Below the pieces are notes generated by a model. That model ran no database searches. It worked only from the letters and a program-made list of their open reading frames with translations, and was not told the origin of the DNA. Shown here in pieces: positions 35,930-46,300 of a stretch of DNA of 64,000 bases. The stretch lies in contig NZ_JACBZM010000001.1 of assembly GCF_013408525.1 (NCBI RefSeq), positions 2,046,001-2,110,000 on the forward strand, given 5' to 3'. Position numbers and translations under genes: made by a program. Source of the DNA: Nocardioides aromaticivorans (GTDB lineage Bacteria; Actinomycetota; Actinomycetes; Propionibacteriales; Nocardioidaceae). Position 1 is the first letter of the stretch; the number at the start of each line of letters is the position of its first letter.

Positions 35930-36432
35930 TGACTGAGCGCGTCGAGGAGACGGCGGTCCGACCGCCGACGGAGGGGCCCATCGGGGCCCCCGTGACCCCG
36001 GCGCGCCCGATCCAGGCCGGCCCGTCCACCGACCCGGCGGCGACCGCGGTCCGCCCGCGCGCCCCCCGCCGGGCCCGGCTGCGGCTGACCCGGATCGACC
36101 CCTGGTCGGTCATGAAGACGTCGTTCCTGCTGTCCATCGCGTTCGCGGTCGTCACCGTGGTCTCGGTCGCGATGGTCTGGCAGGTCCTCGGCGCCGCGGG
36201 CGTCTGGGACTCGATCAACTCCACCGTCCAGGAGAGCATCGGCGGCGAGGACGTGGCCGGCTTCAAGATCGAGGACTACCTCGGCACCAGCCGCGTGCTC
36301 GGCTTCACGATGCTCGTGGCCGCCATCGACGTCGTACTCATCACGGCGGCGGCGACCCTCGTGGCCTTCCTCTACAACATGTCGGCCGCCCTCCTCGGCG
36401 GCGTGGAGATCACCCTCGCCGAGGACAACTGA
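35929..36432 (+). CDS. DUF3566 transmembrane protein
   Basis: This 167-residue protein follows gyrA in many actinobacteria. It has a disordered N-terminus rich in Pro and Arg (residues 1-55). The conserved DUF3566 core RLTRIDPWSVMKTSFLLSIAFAVVTVVSVAMVW comes next, then an extracytoplasmic loop and a second helix (MLVAAIDVVLITAAATLVAFLYN). ATG overlaps the gyrA TGA as TGATG. The function is not established; its neighbours suggest a housekeeping envelope role. Confidence 0.88.
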
Positions 36433-36450
36433 CCCCTCCTCCGCCACCCC

Positions 36451-36488
36451 GGTGGTCGAGGAGGTTGCGCAGCAACCGTCACGAGACC
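36451..36488 (+). repeat. Hairpin repeat, copy 4
   Basis: Nearly identical to the copy inside recF (GGTGGTCGAGGAGGTTGCGC...). It lies 18 bp after the DUF3566 stop. Confidence 0.85.
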
Positions 36489-36513
36489 CCCGGCCCCACC
36501 CACCCACCCCGTT

Positions 36514-36543
36514 TTGTCCCTCGCGCAGGCGCTCCGGTAGTGT
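36514..36543 (+). promoter_or_regulatory. Candidate promoter of tRNA-Ile
   Basis: TTGTCC (36514-36519) and TAGTGT (36538-36543) are separated by 18 nt, about 50 nt before the tRNA. Confidence 0.45.
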
Positions 36544-36594
36544 TCCCTCTCGGCTTGCTGCCGCGGGGCTTCCACCCAGAGCGGCTCGCCACCC

Positions 36595-36668
36595 GGGCCT
36601 ATAGCTCAGACGGTTAGAGCACCACACTGATAATGTGGGGGTCAGAGGTTCAAGTCCTCTTAGGCCCA
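36595..36668 (+). tRNA. tRNA-Ile (anticodon GAT)
   Basis: The 74-nt cloverleaf has acceptor stem GGGCCTA/TAGGCCC, anticodon loop CTGATAA with GAT, and T-arm AGAGGTTCAAGTCCTCT. The 3' CCA is not fully encoded (ACCG follows). It pairs with tRNA-Ala downstream, the standard actinobacterial order after gyrA. Confidence 0.96.
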
Positions 36669-36673
36669 CCGGA

Positions 36674-36709
36674 AAGCCCCGGCCGCGTCACGCGGACCGG
36701 GGCTTCTTT
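36674..36709 (+). terminator. Terminator after tRNA-Ile
   Basis: The stem AAGCCCCGG (36674-36682) with CCGGGGCTT (36697-36705) has an inner CCGCG/CGCGG extension with one bulged A. It is followed by CTTT. Confidence 0.8.
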
Positions 36710-36728
36710 GGAAGAACGGGAGTGTGCA

Positions 36729-36854
36729 GTGAAGAAGATCCTCCTCGCGGTCCTCGCCGCGGCGGGCGTCGTCGTCGCCGGCAAGAAGCTCCAGGAGAGC
36801 AAGGCGGAGCAGGCCCTCTGGGCCGAGGCCACCGACAAGCTCCCCAAGAACTGA
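36729..36854 (+). CDS. DLW-39 family small protein
   Basis: This 41-residue protein is usually found between the tRNA-Ile and tRNA-Ala genes of actinobacteria. It has one hydrophobic helix at the N-terminus ([20 protein letters not shown]) and the conserved end LWAEATD (here [13 protein letters not shown]), close to the family DLWAEATD. GTG 36729 follows GGGAG. The function is unknown. Confidence 0.88.
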   Translation: MKKILLAVLAAAGVVVAGKKLQESKAEQALWAEATDKLPKN

Positions 36855-36867
36855 ATCTCCCTCGCCC

Positions 36868-36905
36868 GGTCGTCGAGGAGGTCGCGCAGCGACCGTCACG
36901 AGACG
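36868..36905 (+). repeat. Hairpin repeat, copy 5
   Basis: It lies 13 bp after the DLW-39 stop and just before tRNA-Ala. Its stem is GGTCGC-GCA-GCGACC, as in copy 3. Confidence 0.85.
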
Positions 36906-36916
36906 CCCGGCCGCAA

Positions 36917-36989
36917 GGGGCCTTGGCGCAATTGGTAGCGCACCTGCTTTGCAAGCAGGGGGTTAGGGGTTCGAGTCCCCTAGGCTCCA
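36917..36989 (+). tRNA. tRNA-Ala (anticodon TGC)
   Basis: The 73-nt cloverleaf has acceptor GGGGCCT/AGGCTCC with one G-T pair, anticodon loop TTTGCAA with TGC, and T-arm AGGGGTTCGAGTCCCCT. CCA is not fully encoded. The accessory island begins right behind it. Confidence 0.96.
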
Positions 36990-36995
36990 CCGTCT

Positions 36996-37021
36996 GAAGC
37001 CGCAGGTCAGCCTGCGGCTTC
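36996..37021 (+). terminator. Terminator after tRNA-Ala
   Basis: A perfect 11-bp stem (GAAGCCGCAGG with CCTGCGGCTTC) has loop TCAG and is followed by CTTCATTTC. Confidence 0.85.
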
Positions 37022-37167
37022 CTTCATTTCGAGTGTGGTTTGGTTCGGGAACGGGAGCCGCGGGGACTGCAGAGGGAAGCGACGCCCATTCCGGTAACCG
37101 CCCCATGGGCTTGCGGTGAGTTCGGCAAGATGGTCCCAGCTTCTGTCTGATTCCATGAAGGACGTTC

Positions 37168-38913
37168 GTGAGTACTCTCGGCAGTTTCATCTGGTCGATT
37201 GCCGACCAGCTCCGCGGGCCCTACCGCCCCAACCAGTACGGCAATGTCATCCTGCCGCTGACCATCCTTCGCCGACTCGACTGCATACTCGAGCCCGACC
37301 GCGATGTGGTTCGCGAGTTGGCAGCGAAGTACGACAACCAGAACCGGCTCAAGGTCGAAGTCGCCAAGGCAACCGGTCGCCCGTTCTACAACACATCGAA
37401 CTACTCGTTCGCCAACCTGCTGGCCGACGCCGATGGGCTCGTCGACAACCTCAACGACTACATCGACAGGTTCTCACCGGACGTCGACGTCTTCGAGTAC
37501 TTCGACTTCAAAAAGGAGATCCTGGCCCTCGAGAAGGCCGAGCTCCTGCGCGAGATCGTCAAGGCCTTCGGAGCGGTCGACCTCCATCCGAACGTCGTGT
37601 CCAACTCCGACATGGGCGACGCCTTCGAGTTCATCATCCGCAAATTCAACGAGGCCGCCAACGAGACCTCTGGCGACCACTACACGCCACGCGATGCCAT
37701 CCGCCTCTTGGTGGACCTGTTGTTCGCGGAAGAGGACGCCGGCCTGAGCGAGGAAGGGATCGTCCGCTCGCTCTACGACCCCACGGCCGGCACCGGCGGC
37801 ATGCTCTCCCTGGCCGAAGAGCACCTGCTGGCCCAGAACCCGGACGCCCGGCTGAGTCTGTACGGCCAGGAGTACAACCCGCAGTCCTACGCCATCTGCA
37901 AGTCCGACATGATCGCCAAGGGCAACGATGCGACCCACATTGCGTTCGGCAACACCCTGACGGACGACGCGTTCAAGGGACGCCAGTTCGACTTCTGCAT
38001 GTCCAACCCGCCCTACGGCGTGGACTGGAAGCAGTACGCCAAGCAGGTCACGAAAGAGCGCGATGAGGCGGGTCCCTACGGCCGCTTCGCGCCCGGACTG
38101 CCCGCAACTTCCGACGGGCAGATGCTCTTCCTGCTCCACCTGGCACACAAGATGCGAGCCCCAGAGGACGGCGGTGGGCGTGTCGGAATCGTCATGAATG
38201 GTTCGCCGCTGTTCAACGGCGCCGCTGAGTCCGGGCCTTCGAACATCCGCAAGTACCTGCTGGAGAACGACCTGGTCGAGGCGATCGTCGCACTGCCGAC
38301 CAACATGTTCTTCAACACTGGCATCGCGACCTACATCTGGATCCTCGACAACACCAAGCACCCCAGCCGCAAGGGGCTGGTGCAGCTCATCGACGGAACT
38401 TCGTTCTGGACGAAGATGCGTAAGAACCTCGGCGCCAAGGGCCGCGAGATCTCCGATGAGGACCGGGCGAACGTCGTGAAGCTTTACGCCGACTTCAGGG
38501 AGGCCGACCCTGACTTCTCCAAGGTGCTCCGCAACGACGAGTTCGGGTACTGGACCATCACCGTCGAGCGACCGCTGCTGGACGAGAACGGGAACCCGGT
38601 GACCGACCGCAAGGGCAAACCAAAGCCGGACTCGAAGAAGCGCGACGCCGAGAACGTGCCCTTCACCTACGGCGGATCGGCCGTCGGCGCGGGCGGGAAG
38701 CTCGCGGTGATCCAGTCCTACTTCGACGCCGAGGTGAAGCCCTACGTCTCCGATGCTTGGATCGACTGGTCCAAGGTCAAGACCGGGTACGAGATCCCCT
38801 TCACTCGCCACTTCTACAAGTACGTCCCGCCTCGGCCAGTCGCCGAGATTGACGATGACCTCGAGAAGCAGGTCGGCAAGATCCTCGAACTGCTGCGTGA
38901 GGTGGAGGGATGA
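37168..38913 (+). CDS. hsdM: Type I restriction-modification DNA methyltransferase subunit
   Basis: The HsdM subunit makes N6-methyladenine at the target set by HsdS and is needed for both modification and restriction. The 581-residue product has a helical N-terminal domain (IADQLRGPYRPNQYGNVILPLTILRRLD), SAM motif I DPTAGTGGM (residues 204-212) and catalytic motif IV NPPY (280-283). Length and order are typical. GTG 37168 follows GAAGGAC. The stop overlaps hsdS as ATGA. The composition is less G+C-biased than the genes before tRNA-Ala. Confidence 0.96.
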   Translation: MSTLGSFIWSIADQLRGPYRPNQYGNVILPLTILRRLDCILEPDRDVVRELAAKYDNQNRLKVEVAKATGRPFYNTSNYSFANLLADADGLVDNLNDYIDRFSPDVDVFEYFDFKKEILALEKAELLREIVKAFGAVDLHPNVVSNSDMGDAFEFIIRKFNEAANETSGDHYTPRDAIRLLVDLLFAEEDAGLSEEGIVRSLYDPTAGTGGMLSLAEEHLLAQNPDARLSLYGQEYNPQSYAICKSDMIAKGNDATHIAFGNTLTDDAFKGRQFDFCMSNPPYGVDWKQYAKQVTKERDEAGPYGRFAPGLPATSDGQMLFLLHLAHKMRAPEDGGGRVGIVMNGSPLFNGAAESGPSNIRKYLLENDLVEAIVALPTNMFFNTGIATYIWILDNTKHPSRKGLVQLIDGTSFWTKMRKNLGAKGREISDEDRANVVKLYADFREADPDFSKVLRNDEFGYWTITVERPLLDENGNPVTDRKGKPKPDSKKRDAENVPFTYGGSAVGAGGKLAVIQSYFDAEVKPYVSDAWIDWSKVKTGYEIPFTRHFYKYVPPRPVAEIDDDLEKQVGKILELLREVEG

Positions 38914-40088
38914 TGATCCCGCTCGGTCGTCTGGTCGATCTCGTGACAGCGAAGGCAACTGACCAATCGTTCAAGATCGGCCTGGAGGCCATCGAGCCCG
39001 GCACGGGCCGCATGACCGCGGATCCCTTGACGGATTACGACGGCGACGGCATCGGATTCGAGCCGGGTGATGTGCTCTTCGGAAAGCTTCGGCCGTATTT
39101 GGCGAAGGCTTGGCTCGCGGACCGGCGAGGTGCGGCGGTCGGAGAGTTCCACGTCTATCGGCCCTGCGCGGATCGCGTCGATCCCGGATACCTTCGTTGG
39201 GCGCTACTTGGCCGCAGCTTCCTGGACCCAGTCGAGTCTTCAGTCGTAGGCGCCAAGATGCCTCGTGCGGAGTGGACGTTCGTTCGCTCGATTGAACTTC
39301 ATGCTCCGCATATCGCCGAGCAGCGAGCCGTAGCTGGCTACCTCGACCGCGAGACCGCCCGCATCGACAGCCTCATCGAGGAGCAGGAGCGCCTGATCGA
39401 GATGCTCCGCGAGCGCCGCGCTGCTGCGGTTTCCGAGGCAGCGTCCGAGATCGAGACCAGGGGACCCCGGCTGAAGCACATCATCCGATCGGTCAGGCAG
39501 GGGTGGAGCCCCCAGTGCTATGCGTGGCCAGCCGACGGCGTTGAGACGTGGGCAGTGCTCAAGGCCGGGGCCGCAAACGGGGGCACGTTCCGGCCCATGC
39601 AGAACAAGGAGTTGCCAGAGACCGAGTCACCCCGCCCCGAGATCGTTGTGCGAAGAGGCGACCTCATTGTCTCCAGAGCCAACACACGCGAATTGGTTGG
39701 AAGTGCAGCTGTCGTGGATGGCGAGTTCCCCCGTCTGATGCTTTGCGACAAGCTCTACGCATTCAGTCTCGACGAAACGCGGGCTCTGCCGCGCTATGTG
39801 GCTGCCGTGCTCGGAAGCCGTCGATGGAGGGACATGATCGAGATGGAGGCGACGGGTGCGAGCCATTCGATGTTGAACGTCAGCCAATCTGACATCGTCA
39901 ACCTCCCGATGCCGCTACCCCGGATAAGTGACCAGCGCCGCATTCTCGCGCGGCTCGACGAGCAGACCGCGAAGATCGATACGACAACTGCCGAGACCGA
40001 GCGGTTCATCGAGCTCTCAAAGGAACGCCGCTCGGCGCTGATCACCGCAGCCGTGACGGGTCAGATCGACGTCCGGGAGGTGGTCTGA
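38910..40088 (+). CDS. hsdS: Type I restriction-modification specificity subunit
   Basis: The 392-residue HsdS has two target-recognition domains separated by coiled-coil spacers. The first half-site recognition domain spans about residues 1-140 and ends with AEQRAVAGYLDRETARIDSLIEEQERLIEMLRERRAA. The second spans about 185-340 and ends with SDQRRILARLDEQTAKIDTTTAETERFIELSKERRSAL. A bipartite DNA target is expected; its sequence cannot be read off. ATG 38910 or the adjacent 38913 could start it; 38910 overlaps the hsdM stop. Confidence 0.95.
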   Translation: MMIPLGRLVDLVTAKATDQSFKIGLEAIEPGTGRMTADPLTDYDGDGIGFEPGDVLFGKLRPYLAKAWLADRRGAAVGEFHVYRPCADRVDPGYLRWALLGRSFLDPVESSVVGAKMPRAEWTFVRSIELHAPHIAEQRAVAGYLDRETARIDSLIEEQERLIEMLRERRAAAVSEAASEIETRGPRLKHIIRSVRQGWSPQCYAWPADGVETWAVLKAGAANGGTFRPMQNKELPETESPRPEIVVRRGDLIVSRANTRELVGSAAVVDGEFPRLMLCDKLYAFSLDETRALPRYVAAVLGSRRWRDMIEMEATGASHSMLNVSQSDIVNLPMPLPRISDQRRILARLDEQTAKIDTTTAETERFIELSKERRSALITAAVTGQIDVREVV

Positions 40089-43000
40089 TGGCTGACCACA
40101 ACGAGATCGTCTTCGAGTCCGAGACCTGTGCGTATCTCGAGGCGCACGGCTGGCTCTACTCGCCGAACGACGCGGGCTATGACCGGGAGCGTGCTCTCTT
40201 TCCGGAGGATCTCTTCGCGTGGCTCGAGGAGACGCAGAAGCCGGCGTACGAGAAGGCGTTGAAGGCGGCCGGGTCGTCGGCGAAGTTTCTCGATGTCCTC
40301 ACGGATGCGCTCGACAAGCCGCTCGAGCACGGTGGCGGGACGCTCAACATCCTGCGTAGCGGGGTGCAGTACATCGGAGGCGGCCGCCTCAAGATGGCCC
40401 AGTTCCGTCCGGACACGACGCTCAACGCCACCACGAACATCCAATACGACGCCATGCGCGTCCGGGTGATGCGGCAGGTCCACTTCTCCACCGCTGACCA
40501 GCGCAGCATCGATCTGGTGCTGTTCGTCAACGGCATCCCCGTGGCGACCGCCGAGTTGAAGACTCACTTCACGCAGTCTTTGGACGAGGCGATCAACCAG
40601 TACAAGAAGGCCCGCAACCCCATCACCAACGGTCGGGCCGAGCCGCTCCTGTCCTTTGGGCATCGGGCGCTCGTGCACTTCGCTGTCTCCAATGACCTGG
40701 CAGCGATGACTACCAAGCTCGAGGGCGAGAAGACCCACTTCCTGCCGTTCAACGTCGGCCATGACGGAGGCGCCGGAAACCCACCAGGCGCCGAAGGCCG
40801 GTCGGCAACGGCGTACCTGTGGGAGCGGGTCTGGGAGAAGCACGCCTGGCTCAACATCATCGGCCGCTTGATGATCGTCGAGACCAAGGAGGAGTGGGAC
40901 GTCGCAACCGGCACCTCGGTGCGGCGCACTAGCATGCTCTTCCCGCGGTTCCACCAGTGGGAGGCCGTCACCGAGATCGTTGCCGCCGTCGCCGAGGAGG
41001 GCGTCGGACAGCGCTATCTGATCGAGCACTCGGCCGGTTCCGGCAAGACGAACACCATTGCCTGGACCGCGCACCGTCTCGCCCGACTCCACGTCGATGA
41101 CAAGAAGGTCTTCGACTCGGTGATCGTCGTCGTGGACCGAACCGTTCTCGACGGCCAACTCCAGGACGCCATCCGCCAGATCGACGGCTCAGGCAAGATC
41201 GTCGCGACCATCAGCCCCGAGGACGTACGCAAGGCTGGCGCGAAGTCGAAGTCCAGCCTACTGGCGACGGCCCTCAAGAACGGCGAGCTCATCATCGCCG
41301 TTACAGTGCAGACGTTCCCGTTCGCACTCGACGAGATCCGAGCCGATTCCGCGCTCACGGGCAAGCGCTTCGCCGTCATCGCAGATGAGGCGCACTCCTC
41401 GCAGTCCGGCCAGATCTCCTCCAAACTCAAGGCGGTCCTCACGGCCGAAGAGTTGAAGGAGCTCGAGGAAGGCGGCGAGGTCGATGTCGAGTCCGTGCTC
41501 GCCTCGGAGATGGCCGAGCGTGCCGAGTCGGAGAACATCTCCTATCTCGCCTTCACCGCGACGCCGAAGAACAAGACCCTGGAGCTGTTCGGTCGCAAGG
41601 GCGCCGACGGTAAGCCACGCGAGTTCCACCTCTACTCGATGAAACAGGCGATCGACGAGGGCTACATCCTCGATGTGCTCAAGGGCTACCAGTCCTACGA
41701 CACCTCGCTGAAGATCGCCGGCAACGCCAGCACTGAAGGCGAGGTCGAAGAAGGTGCTGCGCGCAAGGGGCTGATGCGCTGGGTGCAGCTGCACCCCACG
41801 AACATCAGCCAGAAGGTTCAGATCATCGTCGAGCACTTCCACGCCAACGTCGCGCACCTGCTCGAGGGCAAGGCGAAGGCCATGGTCGTGACGGACTCAC
41901 GCAAGGCCGCGGTGAAGTACAAGAAGGCCATCGACGCGTATATCGCGAAGCGCGCGGCCCAGGACCCGACGTACAACTATCGCACCCTCGTGGCCTTCTC
42001 TGCCGGCGTGAAGTTTGCGGAGGACGAGGAGTGGGGCTCCGATTGGGGGCCGTCGCCGACCAAGGACGACGAGTTCACCGAGGGGAACCTGAATCCCGGG
42101 GCAGGCGCTGACCTGGCGGCCGCGTTCAAGGGCGAGACCTACAAGATCATGCTGGTCGCTAACAAGTTCCAGACCGGCTTCGACCAACCTCTGCTGTCCG
42201 CGATGTACGTCGACAAGCGCCTGTCCGGAGTGACCGCGGTCCAGACGCTGTCGCGGCTCAACCGAACCCACCGAACGGCTGGTGGCGAGCAGAAGCGCAA
42301 GACGTTCGTCATCGACTTCCACAACAAGCCCGAGGACATTCGCGCCTCGTTCGAGCCGTACTTTAAGAACGCCGCCTTGGAGACCGAGACTGACCCGTAC
42401 GTCGTTGTGCACCTGGCGACCAAGTTGGCGCACGCCGGCATCTACAGCGAAGACGACGTCCGGAAGGTCGCCGAATTATGGGTGACCCGCAAGGGCAACA
42501 ACGCCCTGTCAGCGGCGATCAGCCCTGCCCAACACGACTTCAAGCGCCGGTATGCACGCGCGATCGAGGAAGACGACAGGGTCACCCTCAATACCCTCGA
42601 CCTCTTCCGCAAGGACGTCTCCACCTACGTCCGGCTCTACGACTTCATGAGCCAGATCGTCGATTACGGCGACCCCTACATGGAGATGCTTTCGATCTTC
42701 CTCCGGCTCTTGGAGAAGGTCATTGCCGAGTCGGCATGGGCGGCCGAGGTCGATCTCTCCGACGTGGTACTGGTCGGGGTGAAACACAAGAAGCTCGCAG
42801 TCGTCGACATCTCGCTGACCGGCGACGGCGAGCTCAAGGGGATCAAAGCCGCCGGCACCGGCAGCAAGAAGGACCCGAACTACGTCGCGCTCCAGGTCGT
42901 CATCGACCGGATGAACGACCTCTTCGGCGCCGAGTCATTCGCAGAGTCCCAGGTCCGGGAGTTCGTCCAGGGATTGGTGCAGCGTCTGCTGCTCTATCCC

Positions 43001-43216
43001 GACCTCGTCAAGCAGACCAAGGTCAACTCGAAGAAGCAGTTCATGGAGTCACAGGACTTCCAGGCGGCGGTAACGGAGGCCGTCGTGGACAACCAGGACG
43101 CCCACAACACGATGGCCGACTACTTCTTCAGCGATGGGCCGGGGATCAACGGGGTGATAGTGGCGCTCGCGGACGCCTTCTACGAAGCCGCGACCGACGA
43201 CGAGACCGGCCAGTGA
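40088..43216 (+). CDS. hsdR: Type I restriction endonuclease, motor and nuclease subunit
   Basis: HsdR translocates DNA and cuts unmodified molecules. The 1042-residue product has an N-terminal PD-(D/E)xK nuclease with Asp142 and Glu156-x-Lys158 (SIDLVLFVNGIPVATAELK). The SF2 motor has Walker A SAGSGKT (315-321), DEAH (433-436) and FTATPKNKTLELFG. A helical C-terminal domain completes it. All key residues are intact, so the system looks functional. The start overlaps hsdS as TGATG. Confidence 0.96.
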   Translation: MADHNEIVFESETCAYLEAHGWLYSPNDAGYDRERALFPEDLFAWLEETQKPAYEKALKAAGSSAKFLDVLTDALDKPLEHGGGTLNILRSGVQYIGGGRLKMAQFRPDTTLNATTNIQYDAMRVRVMRQVHFSTADQRSIDLVLFVNGIPVATAELKTHFTQSLDEAINQYKKARNPITNGRAEPLLSFGHRALVHFAVSNDLAAMTTKLEGEKTHFLPFNVGHDGGAGNPPGAEGRSATAYLWERVWEKHAWLNIIGRLMIVETKEEWDVATGTSVRRTSMLFPRFHQWEAVTEIVAAVAEEGVGQRYLIEHSAGSGKTNTIAWTAHRLARLHVDDKKVFDSVIVVVDRTVLDGQLQDAIRQIDGSGKIVATISPEDVRKAGAKSKSSLLATALKNGELIIAVTVQTFPFALDEIRADSALTGKRFAVIADEAHSSQSGQISSKLKAVLTAEELKELEEGGEVDVESVLASEMAERAESENISYLAFTATPKNKTLELFGRKGADGKPREFHLYSMKQAIDEGYILDVLKGYQSYDTSLKIAGNASTEGEVEEGAARKGLMRWVQLHPTNISQKVQIIVEHFHANVAHLLEGKAKAMVVTDSRKAAVKYKKAIDAYIAKRAAQDPTYNYRTLVAFSAGVKFAEDEEWGSDWGPSPTKDDEFTEGNLNPGAGADLAAAFKGETYKIMLVANKFQTGFDQPLLSAMYVDKRLSGVTAVQTLSRLNRTHRTAGGEQKRKTFVIDFHNKPEDIRASFEPYFKNAALETETDPYVVVHLATKLAHAGIYSEDDVRKVAELWVTRKGNNALSAAISPAQHDFKRRYARAIEEDDRVTLNTLDLFRKDVSTYVRLYDFMSQIVDYGDPYMEMLSIFLRLLEKVIAESAWAAEVDLSDVVLVGVKHKKLAVVDISLTGDGELKGIKAAGTGSKKDPNYVALQVVIDRMNDLFGAESFAESQVREFVQGLVQRLLLYPDLVKQTKVNSKKQFMESQDFQAAVTEAVVDNQDAHNTMADYFFSDGPGINGVIVALADAFYEAATDDETGQ

Positions 43217-43306
43217 CCGAAGCAACGGCTTAGCAGCTCGAACTGACAGCTGCCGTCGGGGGCGAGCTACTGCTCAGCTCGTCGCCTGATCCAAGGAGCC
43301 GCAGGC

Positions 43307-46300
43307 TCACTCATTTCGAATTTCTTCGTTCTCAATAGCTCGTGGTCGCAGATCGACGCGCAGGGCGGAAAGTCTCGCTGCTCCGTCGAGGCCACGGTTT
43401 CGCAGCAGCTCCAGCATGTCCTCTTGGCGCGGCTGGCCAAAGGTCAGGCGGTACAGCGCCACATCTGACTTGACCCTGTCGTACCGCGCCTCGTCGGAGC
43501 TGAGGACAAACGGGGTGATGTGGCGCTCGATCTTCGCGGGGCCGGGGTAGACCCAGCCCGGGGTGAAGTCGCCATACTCGTGGCGATGGTCCGTCGCGAG
43601 CTCGTAGAGGCGATCCCATGGGTTGCCGCCGACTTGGGCAAGCGCAGCGGGTCCGTGCCTGCTAGCGACGTTCTTGCGGACCGCGTGCCCGCGGTAGCGG
43701 TCGACACGGCCCTCCCGCTGCTCGAAGTCGACCGGGTTCGGCGGAGTGTTCCAGTGGAAGATGGCGTGGCACCACCAATGGAAATCGATACCCTCCTGGC
43801 CCACAGAGGTCGAGGCCAAGACCATCGGCCAGAAGGGGCTGTTGAACGAGCGTCGCACCTCCGGTTGGCGAGCGTCTTCCGCCTTCTGGTCGCGGGCGCC
43901 GTACCGCAGGGCGAAGCGGCCAACGAAGCTCAGCGGGACCGAGGCCGCTGCCGGGTCCTTAGCCCGGTAGGTGCTCGGCTTCAGCCCGATAGCGGCTGCC
44001 GCTTCTGAGGCGAGTCGGCCGATTTTGGCGTCGTCGAAGTCGCCGACGACGAGATCCGCTTGGAGATGGTGGAGGTACTCGTCGAGGACGGCTTCCAGGT
44101 TCCCGTTGGCGCAGTAGGTCAGCACCTTGCGCCAGTACGGCGTTCGCTCGGCACCGAGCCGCTCGACGATCTTGGTGACATCCGGGCGGTTGAAGAGGGA
44201 GCGGAGACCGTTGGCGAGGGTGGCTGCGGCTTCGAACAGACCTCGTTCGGTCACATTGTCGAAGTCATGGCACAGGCGGTGGAGCACGCGTACGGCGATC
44301 GAGCCTGGCGCGAAGAGCGCGATCTCGGCGAGCAGGTCTGCCGTCTCGTGGTCGAGAGGACGCTCGGGTGCTGCCAGTTCCTCGCGCACGTGCTGGAGGT
44401 GCTGCAGCACGCCGGCATGACGCACAGTTGCGCCAGCGGACTCGTCATCGTCGTCGGACTCGGCGGCACCGGACAACGCGAGGGCGACCTCATCGTCACG
44501 CATCGTCGCCGGCCAGTTCCCCGCCATCGAGAACGCTGCACGCCACTGGGCGACGCGCAGACCGGATTCGTCACCGTCCGGGTCCGCCTGAGACAGCCCA
44601 GGCTCGATGTCGAGCATCGCGAGGAGGCGCGTCCTGACGTCAGAGCGAGCATCTGCGGCCGACACTTGCCTGCCACCGCGCTCGGCGACGATCTGCAGTG
44701 GGTCGATCGCGTTGGCCAGGGCCAGGAAAGGCCAATGCAGCATCAACGTCGGCATGCCGCGGAGCCGGCCAGTTTGCTGGGTGACCGAGTAGTTGAAGTG
44801 CTTGACGATTCGCTTCCTGGCCTCGGGTGTGTACTCGTCGTAATTGCTGCCAGCCGCCGCGTGACGCTCGGCCTCGAAGCTGAGGATCCCGGCAACGGCA
44901 GCAGGCGTCGCGGCCCACGACGAGAAGACGAGGCGCTTCGTCATCGACGAGGCGGCAGGGTCGGCGTATGCCCCGCCGGGTAAGAAGTAGGGGAGCGACG
45001 GCGGCACCCAGAGGAGCTGCCACCAACCCTGCCCGACAGTGTCGTGCGTGAGCGCGCGCATCCGCGCGTTCCCGGGATCCAACGGCTTGAACTGTTCGAT
45101 TGCAGCTGCGTGGATGCGCTGAGTCGCTGCGACGGCCCTCCGCAGGTCGGAGCTGGGAGAGGCCTCGTCGAGCCGTCGGCCGAACTGGTACCCGTCGGCG
45201 AAATTGATGAAGTACGGTGCCGACTTCCAGAACTCTGCGGTCACCAGTCCGCGGTCCTTCTCCCGAGCGACCAATCGACCGACCTCCTGGAGGCGCGCGA
45301 AACCGACGAGGTCCGCGGCCCGTACATCGTCAGCCGGTCGACGGTGCTCCACCGTCATCGATCCGTCCGGGAGTGCCGGACGCTCAGCACGACTCATCAG
45401 CTTGAGGAGGTCGTGGCGAAGGGCGTCCACCACCGATGCATCGCCCACGCCGGAGGACACGAGGTCGCGGTACTCCTTGAGCCGGACGCGGATCGTGTCG
45501 ACGCTGACGTCGCCTCGGCCCTGGGCAAGGAAGGTCAGCGTGTTGAAGAGGTCCTTTGCGTGGTCCTCCTCCTTCTCCTCCGCATAGGTGAACGGCTTGT
45601 ACGGCGTTGCCGAAAGCAGGAGCACCTTCGCGGCGTCGTACTCGAAGAGGTGGTGGGCGAGTTCACCGGCCGCGGTGGACGGGTCGAGCAGGTGCCGAAA
45701 CCGTTGAAACTCGTCGAGGATCACGAGGTCCGGCTCAAGCGTGTGCACACTCGCTGCAGCAAGAGCTCCGCGGAGCTCACCTACGAGGCGGCGGTGGTCA
45801 TCGTGGAGGTGGGAGGGCACCGAGTCGCGTCGACCGATCGCCGCGATCATCTGGACGAAGCGTGTCTTGAGGCTCTCGGGTTCGTCGGCACTGATGAGGC
45901 GCTCGAACTGCTCGAGGATCGCAGGATCGAGGCCCCCCGGCCCGATCTGGCGCCGGAGGTCGTCGACCTTCCAGTCGAACCGCTCAATCTTGCGAACGTT
46001 GCCCTGGAGCAAGCGTCGACTGGCTCGCTGGCCCCAGCCGTCCATCTGGACCAGCTCTCGAATGGCCAGCAGGATCATCGCCCTCTCGCGAGACTTTCCA
46101 AGCTGGTGACCCGGGTCGAACGAGGTGCCCGGGGTGAACGACACGAGGTTGATCGGCTTGCCGACGTGACCAGCTTGGCGGAGGCGGCGGCTGTGCTCGG
46201 CGAGCAAGGTCAGGCGGCTCGAGAACGGGATTTCGGCTTGGCCTGTCACGTTGAGCCTGCGGAGGTTCTGCTTGGCGAGGTCCTCGTTTGAGCAGACGTA

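Noticed and set aside
36917..37060. Attachment-site duplication of the tRNA-Ala 3' end
   Set aside because: I looked for a second copy of the T-arm/acceptor sequence near 50.5 kb and did not see one, and there is no integrase gene.
42442..43233. A second plus-strand frame (42478-43233) at the end of hsdR
   Set aside because: It is out of frame within the intact hsdR gene and lacks a ribosome site or domain.
43217..43306. Terminator between hsdR and the helicase gene
   Set aside because: Only weak stems such as GAGCT/AGCTC are present in this 90-bp convergent gap; not enough to call a terminator.
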